From NCBI GenBank assembly GCA_036406595.1, contig DASXAR010000039.1:1-64000 (forward strand): a DNA stretch of 64,000 nucleotides, written 5' to 3'. Shown here piece after piece: positions 59,191 through 64,000 of the stretch. Below the pieces are notes generated by a model. That model made no database searches, was not told where the DNA came from, and saw only the letters and a program-made list of their open reading frames with translations. The DNA is from VRUE01 sp036406595. GTDB taxonomy: Bacteria; Actinomycetota; Thermoleophilia; Solirubrobacterales; 70-9. The first letter of the stretch is position 1. Every line of letters begins with the position of its first letter. The position numbers were made by a program, and so were the translations under genes.

Positions 59191-60344
59191 GTAGCACCGA
59201 CGTCAGGGGAACGCGCCTTCGAGAGATCGGCGGAGATCCGCACCGCCGCGGAGACCAGCGGCGCCGCGAGGATCAGCCCGATGGTCCCGAAGAGGCAGCC
59301 GCCGGCGATCGTGACGATGAGGACGGCAAGCGGATGGAGCCCAAGGGCGGCGCCGTAGGCGATCGGCTGCACCATCTGCTGAAGCACGCCGTTCGCCAGC
59401 AGGACGATGACCGCCAGGGCCAGCGCCGCCGCCGGGCCCTGGCCGCCGAGGGCGATCAGGACCGCGAATGCGCCGGCGGTCCAGGCCCCCAGGTACGGCA
59501 CGTATCCGCCGAGGAAGGTGACGACGGCGATCGTCCCGGACAGCGGCACCCCCAGCAACAGGGCGCCGACCCCGACGATCAGCGCGCTCCAGGCCGCCAC
59601 CACGGTGACCCCGACGAAGTAGCCTCGGAGCGATGCCGCAACCCTGCCCACAACGGTGCGGGCGATCGGCACCGGCACCCCCATGTGCCGCTCGACGAAG
59701 GCGCCGATCGTCGGAGCGTCCTTGAGGATGAAGAACAGGCTCAGCGCCGTGAAGGAGAGAAAGACGGCCAGCGACGCCAGCTCGTCGATAGCGCCCAGGA
59801 CACCGTGCGTGAGGGCTTCGAAGCCTCCGCTCACCGAGGCGCTCGCGTGGCTTTTCGCGTCGCCCGCGGTGGCCGCGCCCACTCCCAGGTCCCTGGCCCA
59901 CGACTCGACCTGGCTCGCGCCTTCCTGAAGCCTCTGGCTGAGCCCGTCGGCCTGGCTCGCGATTCCGGTCAGGACGACGAAGCCGACCGCGACCCCGATG
60001 CCGACGATCGCGAGGAAGACGAGAGCCGCGCCGACGGCCCTCGGCACCCCCCGACCCCGCAGCAGATCGACCAAGGGCGAGGCGACGGAGGCGATGATCG
60101 CCGCGGTGACCACCGGCAGCACGATCGTCTGCGTCAGCGAGAGCAGGGTGATCGCGCCGACGAGGGCGGCGGCGACCCCGACCAGCAGCCAGGCCGAGAA
60201 GCCCAGGTCCCGCATCCATCCCGGGGCGGCGAACAGCCCGCTCAGCTCGCCGGCCTCGATCTCGATCACTTCGTCGACGTCGCCGCCGGGCTCGGCCCCG
60301 GGGCGACGCAGGCGGCCCCTGATGATCGGATTCCTACGGCCCAT
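59187..60344 (-). CDS. AI-2E family transporter (PerM/TqsA-like)
   Basis: A 385-residue polytopic protein with seven to eight helices, arranged as in the AI-2E/UPF0118 family: three N-terminal helices (LLVGVAAALVGAITLL, VLPVVTAAIIASVASPLVDLLRGRG), an amphipathic extracytoplasmic part (about 125-195), and a C-terminal half with FFILKDAPTIGAF, VPLSGTIAVVTFLGGYVPYLGAWTAG and ILAAPLVSAAVRI. Members export small molecules or exchange ions; the substrate is not predictable. GAGGAAG precedes the ATG. Confidence 0.92.
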   Translation of the reverse strand: MGRRNPIIRGRLRRPGAEPGGDVDEVIEIEAGELSGLFAAPGWMRDLGFSAWLLVGVAAALVGAITLLSLTQTIVLPVVTAAIIASVASPLVDLLRGRGVPRAVGAALVFLAIVGIGVAVGFVVLTGIASQADGLSQRLQEGASQVESWARDLGVGAATAGDAKSHASASVSGGFEALTHGVLGAIDELASLAVFLSFTALSLFFILKDAPTIGAFVERHMGVPVPIARTVVGRVAASLRGYFVGVTVVAAWSALIVGVGALLLGVPLSGTIAVVTFLGGYVPYLGAWTAGAFAVLIALGGQGPAAALALAVIVLLANGVLQQMVQPIAYGAALGLHPLAVLIVTIAGGCLFGTIGLILAAPLVSAAVRISADLSKARSPDVGAT

Positions 60345-60412
60345 TCGCCGGCTTCCTCGCGATTACGGGACGATACGTTGCACTCCCGACGAAGCGACCG
60401 ACGGGCCACCAC

Positions 60413-61171
60413 TTGAGCGATCCAGCGCGAGTCACCTATGTCGGCCACGCCACCGTCCTGATCGAGCTGGACCGCGTCCGGATCCTCACCGACCCGGTGC
60501 TGCGGGAAAGGATCGGTCCCCTGCGCCGCCGCGGCGCGCCTCCCGCGAGCACTGTGGCGGAGGACCTCGACGCCGTGTTGATCTCCCACCTGCACCACGA
60601 CCACGCCGATCTGCCCTCCCTGCGGCGGCTTGACCGGGGGGTGCGAGCGTTCGTGCCGTCAGGCGCCGCAGGGCTGCTGAGGCGCCAGGGCTTCACCGAC
60701 GTCGCCGAGCTGGAGGCCGGTGACTCGGTCGCCGTCGGCGGGGTCCGGGTTTCCGCGGTGGAGGCCAGGCACGCCGGCGGACACCGCCTCGGTGCCCGCG
60801 CCACGGCCGCTCTCGGGTTCCTCGTGGCCGGCTCGCAGAGCGTGTATTTCGCCGGTGACACTGACCTCTTCGACGGCATGGAGCGCCTCGGCGATCGGCT
60901 CGACCTCGCCCTCCTGCCGGTCTGGGGATGGGGGCCCAACCTCGGGCCCGGCCACCTGGACCCCGAGCGCGCCGCGAAGGGCGCGGCGGCGCTCTCGCCG
61001 AGGATCGCCGTCCCGATCCACTGGGGAACCCTCTACCCGCTCGGCCTGTCGCGCCTTGCCCCCGGCCGGCTCACCGAGCCACCCCGCGAATTCGCCCGAT
61101 GGGCGGAGAGGCTCTCGCCTCAGGTCGAGGTGCGCGTGCTGGCCCCTGGGGAGGCGACGTCGCTCTCGTAG
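60413..61171 (+). CDS. MBL-fold hydrolase of the UlaG/RomA-like type
   Basis: A 252-residue MBL hydrolase starting at a TTG. VTYVGHATVLIELDRVRILTDPVL is the typical opening; ISHLHHDHADLPSL gives HxHxDH; EARHAGGHRLG, YFAGDTDLFDGM and VPIHWGTLYPLGL supply the other metal ligands. Relatives act on lactones (L-ascorbate-6-phosphate) or N-acyl phospholipids. The 3' end overlaps the end of the next, convergent gene by 52 nt. Confidence 0.88.
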   Translation: MSDPARVTYVGHATVLIELDRVRILTDPVLRERIGPLRRRGAPPASTVAEDLDAVLISHLHHDHADLPSLRRLDRGVRAFVPSGAAGLLRRQGFTDVAELEAGDSVAVGGVRVSAVEARHAGGHRLGARATAALGFLVAGSQSVYFAGDTDLFDGMERLGDRLDLALLPVWGWGPNLGPGHLDPERAAKGAAALSPRIAVPIHWGTLYPLGLSRLAPGRLTEPPREFARWAERLSPQVEVRVLAPGEATSLS

Positions 61172-63195
61172 CTCGAGTGGCCGAGCGAAGCCAACCAGCC
61201 GCGGAGGATTCGGTGGACCCGCTCCGCACCGACCACATCGTCGTCGGGCCAGCTGAGCTCGGTCGGGTGCAGGACGAACGGGTGGCTCTGGGTCCCCCCC
61301 ATTCCACCGTGGGAGCCGACCAGCTCCTCGAAGGCGGCGACCTCGCCGAACTCGGGCCAGAAGGTGCTGTTCACCATCAGGTCGGCGCAGTGGGGGAATC
61401 CGTCGGTGCGACGCACGTGATCGGCGGCATGCGGCCCGAAGACGGCAAGCGGATCGTCTCCCTCGACCCGCTCTTCGTCGAGGAAGTTGACGCCCTCGCC
61501 GCCGAGCGCGACAGCCCCGAAGCGCTCCGACCGAACCAGCACGAAGCCGATCCCTGGGTGGTCCCGCAGGGCCGAGAGCAGACGGGGATACCTCGACTCG
61601 AGGCGCTCCATCGTCAACCGTCCGGGCTCGCGGGGAAAGCTGATCAGCCCAAGGCAGCCGGAGGCCATCACGGAGAGCTCGGGGACCTCGCTTCCGCCCC
61701 GGGCTCGCTCGACCTCCTCGCGCGCGTCCGGGTCGAGGATCACGGCATCGCCGGCGCGGCGGCGCCGTGTCGCGGTCCTCACCGTCCGCGCCGCCGCCGT
61801 GTCGTCTCGGGCGACCTCGGTCAGGCCGGCGCTCAGATAGGCGAGGGCGTCGTCCTCACCCTCGTCGACCGCGATCACGCTCTCCGGGTCGCAGGTCGAC
61901 CGCACCAGCTCCTCGAGCGTCTGCCCGTATCGGTCGCGAAACGTCTCGCCCTGCGACTGCCCATGGTCGGAGAGGACCACCAGCCGGTAGGGCCGGGGGG
62001 CGTCGGCGGCCGCCGCGGCGATCCGCGCGATCTGGCGGTCAAGGTCGCGCAGCACGGCAAGGGCGTCGTGCCGTTCGATCCCGGAATGGTGGGCGACCTC
62101 GTCGTAGGCGAGAAAGGTCGTGTAGATGACCGGGCGCCCGGCGAGGATGTCGCCGACCACGCTGGCGACCTGCAGGTCCCTCTGAACCACCGTCGCCCAC
62201 GCCCTGACCAGTGCATAGGAGCGATTGCGCGCCATGCGAGGACGGACGTCGTCCCGAACCTGGCTGCGGGCCGCGCGCCGCTCGCGCCCGACGTCGGTGA
62301 GCGCGAGAACCAGGGTGCGCGCGACTCCGTAGGGGCGGGCGAAGTAGGCAGCGTAGTCACGCCCGATCGGCCGCCTCCTGCGCAGCGCCGTGCTCATCGT
62401 CAGCATCGAGTGCGGCGCGTCCCCCGAGAGGATGTTCGCGCGGCTCGCGCCATCGGCATGCAGCAGCCCAGCCCCGTCGGAGTGGCGCCGCTCCAGCTCT
62501 TCGGCGTCGCGTGGATGGTTGGTCACGATCGCCGTGTCGCGATCCTTCTCCCACCAGCGGAAGGCCGGCATGTCGTGGTTGGAGCCGTGGAGCAGCCCCG
62601 CCTGGCAGGCGCCTGTCTGCGAGGACCAGTCGGTCTCCCATTCCTCCAGCCTGTGGGTGCCGTCGCGCAGCCAGCCGGCCAGGTTGGGGGCATCTCCGGC
62701 GGCAAGCGCCCGATGCAGCACGTCGTGGGCGAGGCCGTCGATCTCGAGGAAGACGACACCGGGGACATCGCTCTCCACGGCGGCGCCCCGACGCCGCGCC
62801 TGGCGGCGCACGACGTTGCGATACCAGGCATCGTCCTCGTCGATCGCGAGGAGTGAGTAGAAGCCGGCGGTGAGGGCGGCCATCGCGACCGTGACCACGA
62901 CCCCCTCTGCGACCCCGTCCAGGTGCGCCCCGGGAATGAGGTCGATGGCGAAAGTGACGAGCACTCCGTTCAGGATCAGCGCCGCGACCCCCAGCGTGAG
63001 GACGGTCAGCGGCAGCGCGATTCGGGCGAGGACCGGCCAGACGAGCGCGTTCAGCAGGCCGATCAGCGCCGCCGCCCCGAGCGCGGCTCCGGGCCCTTCC
63101 AGGACGAACCCCCGAAGCACCACCGAGAGCAGAAGCAGGCATGCCGCGTCGAGCAGAAGGACCAGTAGGCCCCGGAGGGCGGTTCGAAGGCTCAT
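61120..63195 (-). CDS. Fusion of a holin-like membrane domain and an alkaline-phosphatase-superfamily enzyme
   Basis: A 691-residue protein. Residues 1-118 hold four hydrophobic helices like the phage-holin-4-2 family (LLVLLLDAACLLLLSVVLRGF, GAAALIGLLNALVWPVLARIALPLTVLTLG, ALILNGVLVTFAIDLIPG). Residues 145-680 are a phosphodiesterase/phosphatase: VVFLEIDGLAHD with the first metal Asp, SSQTGACQAGLLHGSNHDMPAFRW with the likely Thr nucleophile, YDEVAHHSG, VLSDHGQSQG and GSHGGMGG. The active site probably lies outside the membrane and could act on lipid phosphates or teichoic-type polymers; this is inferred. Confidence 0.86.
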   Translation of the reverse strand: MSLRTALRGLLVLLLDAACLLLLSVVLRGFVLEGPGAALGAAALIGLLNALVWPVLARIALPLTVLTLGVAALILNGVLVTFAIDLIPGAHLDGVAEGVVVTVAMAALTAGFYSLLAIDEDDAWYRNVVRRQARRRGAAVESDVPGVVFLEIDGLAHDVLHRALAAGDAPNLAGWLRDGTHRLEEWETDWSSQTGACQAGLLHGSNHDMPAFRWWEKDRDTAIVTNHPRDAEELERRHSDGAGLLHADGASRANILSGDAPHSMLTMSTALRRRRPIGRDYAAYFARPYGVARTLVLALTDVGRERRAARSQVRDDVRPRMARNRSYALVRAWATVVQRDLQVASVVGDILAGRPVIYTTFLAYDEVAHHSGIERHDALAVLRDLDRQIARIAAAAADAPRPYRLVVLSDHGQSQGETFRDRYGQTLEELVRSTCDPESVIAVDEGEDDALAYLSAGLTEVARDDTAAARTVRTATRRRRAGDAVILDPDAREEVERARGGSEVPELSVMASGCLGLISFPREPGRLTMERLESRYPRLLSALRDHPGIGFVLVRSERFGAVALGGEGVNFLDEERVEGDDPLAVFGPHAADHVRRTDGFPHCADLMVNSTFWPEFGEVAAFEELVGSHGGMGGTQSHPFVLHPTELSWPDDDVVGAERVHRILRGWLASLGHSSYESDVASPGASTRTST

Positions 63196-63225
63196 CGCGG
63201 GCTCAGTCTAGGATTCGGAGGGTCA

Positions 63226-63591
63226 ATGATCGAGCTGCTTTCCGGTTTCCCAGAGAACGTGCTGGCCATCGAGGCCAAGGGCGAGGTGACGGGCGAGGAC
63301 TACGAGCAGGTCCTGATCCCTGCGGTCGAGAGACAGTTGAAGCGTCACGAGAAGATTCGCCTTCTGTACCTGCTCGGCTCCGAGTTCGACGGCTATTCGG
63401 CGGCGGCGATGTGGGACGACGCGCGGGTCGGCATGGGACATCCGTTCTCATGGGAGCGCATCGCCGTCGTCACCGATCACGACGGCTACCGTCGCCTCGT
63501 GAAGGGGTTCGGCTTCCTCGTCCCCGGCGAGATCAGGGTCTTCGACATCGCGGAGCTCGACGCGGCAAGGGACTGGATCGCCTCGGACTGA
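63226..63591 (+). CDS. SpoIIAA-like (STAS-related) protein
   Basis: A 121-residue single-domain protein with the DUF3478/SpoIIAA-like outline: VLAIEAKGEVTGEDYEQVLIPAVERQL, then RLLYLLGSEFDGYSAAAMWDDARVG, WERIAVVTDHDGYRRLVKGFGFLVPGEIRVFD. Such proteins adopt a STAS fold and may bind a lipid or nucleotide. GGAGG lies about 6 nt before the ATG. No anti-sigma or kinase partner is adjacent. Confidence 0.85.
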   Translation: MIELLSGFPENVLAIEAKGEVTGEDYEQVLIPAVERQLKRHEKIRLLYLLGSEFDGYSAAAMWDDARVGMGHPFSWERIAVVTDHDGYRRLVKGFGFLVPGEIRVFDIAELDAARDWIASD

Positions 63592-63625
63592 CGCCGGCGA
63601 GCGGCCGGCGCCAGCCCGAATCACC

Positions 63626-64000
63626 TCAGCGGCTCGAGGGTTCCCAGCGGGCGGTCAGCTGGTAGATGATCACCACGTCGAGGAGAATCATCAGCATCGA
63701 CCAGAGCGGAGCGGCGGGGAACCAGACGATCTGCGCCACAGCGTTCACCGCGACGAAGAAGATCGCTGCGACCCGGGCCGCCGCGTTGCCCGTGAGCACG
63801 CCGAATCCGGTCAGGGCGATTATCGATCCGAGGATCAGGTGAACCCATCCCCAGGTCGTGAGGTCCACGATCAGCGCTCCCGTACCGCCGACGACGACGA
63901 CTTCGTCGTTGAGGATCGCCGCGAGCCCCCAGAGGGCGTCGAGCGAGCCGACGATTATCAGGACAACGCCTGCAAACGCGAGCCAACCCGACAGCTCGTC
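63626..64000 (-). CDS. Four-helix membrane protein, DUF7144-like, N-terminus outside the window
   Basis: At least 124 residues in frame to the window edge; the start lies beyond 64000. Four hydrophobic helices are visible: WLAFAGVVLIIVGSLDALWGL, then WGWVHLILGSIIALTGFGVL, RVAAIFFVAVNAVAQIVWF and LWSMLMILLDVVIIYQLTA. The order GW-FAG-N(D)E-DLTTWGWVHL-NA-AQ-P-WS-D is that of a small actinobacterial membrane family of unknown role. An internal ATG at 63868 is not the true start, because the conserved frame continues upstream. Confidence 0.8.
   Translation of the reverse strand, partial: DELSGWLAFAGVVLIIVGSLDALWGLAAILNDEVVVVGGTGALIVDLTTWGWVHLILGSIIALTGFGVLTGNAAARVAAIFFVAVNAVAQIVWFPAAPLWSMLMILLDVVIIYQLTARWEPSSR

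Overview
The window is GC-rich, densely packed actinobacterial chromosome. Long actinobacterial-style secreted proteins, GTG/TTG starts, a Ser/Thr kinase and FHA pair, LtrA, an ABATE/CGNR regulator and many starts lying 6-10 nt behind a TANNNT box fit the class Thermoleophilia (Solirubrobacterales/Conexibacter-like). That placement is inferred from style and gene content; no rRNA or marker phylogeny is available here.

Layout. 1-627 is the border of an integrative element: the N-terminal part of a tyrosine integrase runs off the left edge, and the 5' half of a tRNA-Ser(CGA), cut in the anticodon loop, lies beside it. 628-9617 holds a GDSL hydrolase, a PilZ-tailed family 2 glycosyltransferase, an intact tRNA-Ser(GGA), tadA, a secreted subtilisin, a universal stress protein, a metallo-beta-lactamase-fold hydrolase and a large membrane protein. 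9663-11885 is a divergent lipid pair, an acyl desaturase and a cyclopropane synthase.

11967-29021 is the metabolic core. A probable operon on the minus strand runs Ser/Thr kinase, tkt, tal, pgi, cydA, cydB, HAD phosphatase. Next to it lie an FHA protein, rpiA, a flavin oxidase, pgl, gnd and zwf. The oxidative pentose phosphate route from glucose-6-phosphate to pentoses, together with tkt, tal and pgi, is therefore in one 17 kb block (no rpe was seen), joined to a cytochrome bd oxidase and phospho-signalling genes.

29112-30430 is an EfeU/EfeO-like iron uptake pair with shared TTAGG-N4-CCTAA operator candidates. 30439-40553 is a mixed stretch: small membrane proteins, agmatinase-family enzyme, secreted glycosidase-like protein, PQQ-type propeller, GNAT, SRPBCC, MBL hydrolase, LtrA, aldo/keto reductase, phosphoesterase and a RibD/DHFR-like reductase.

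40622-59190 is a surface/secretome island: an RTX-like protein, a parallel beta-helix protein with a Lys/His tail, a 1277-residue copper-radical-oxidase-like protein, a 2203-residue protein with an N,N-dimethylformamidase-like head, six FN3 and three DUF4082 domains, a coupled lipoprotein and a COG4315-like protein. The two giants share a module of about 200 residues present three times. 59187-64000 ends with an AI-2E transporter, an UlaG-like hydrolase, a holin/phosphatase fusion, a SpoIIAA-like protein and a truncated DUF7144-like membrane protein.

The least expected non-genic signal is a family of 51-nt palindromes, three copies, one of them inside an open reading frame without breaking it.
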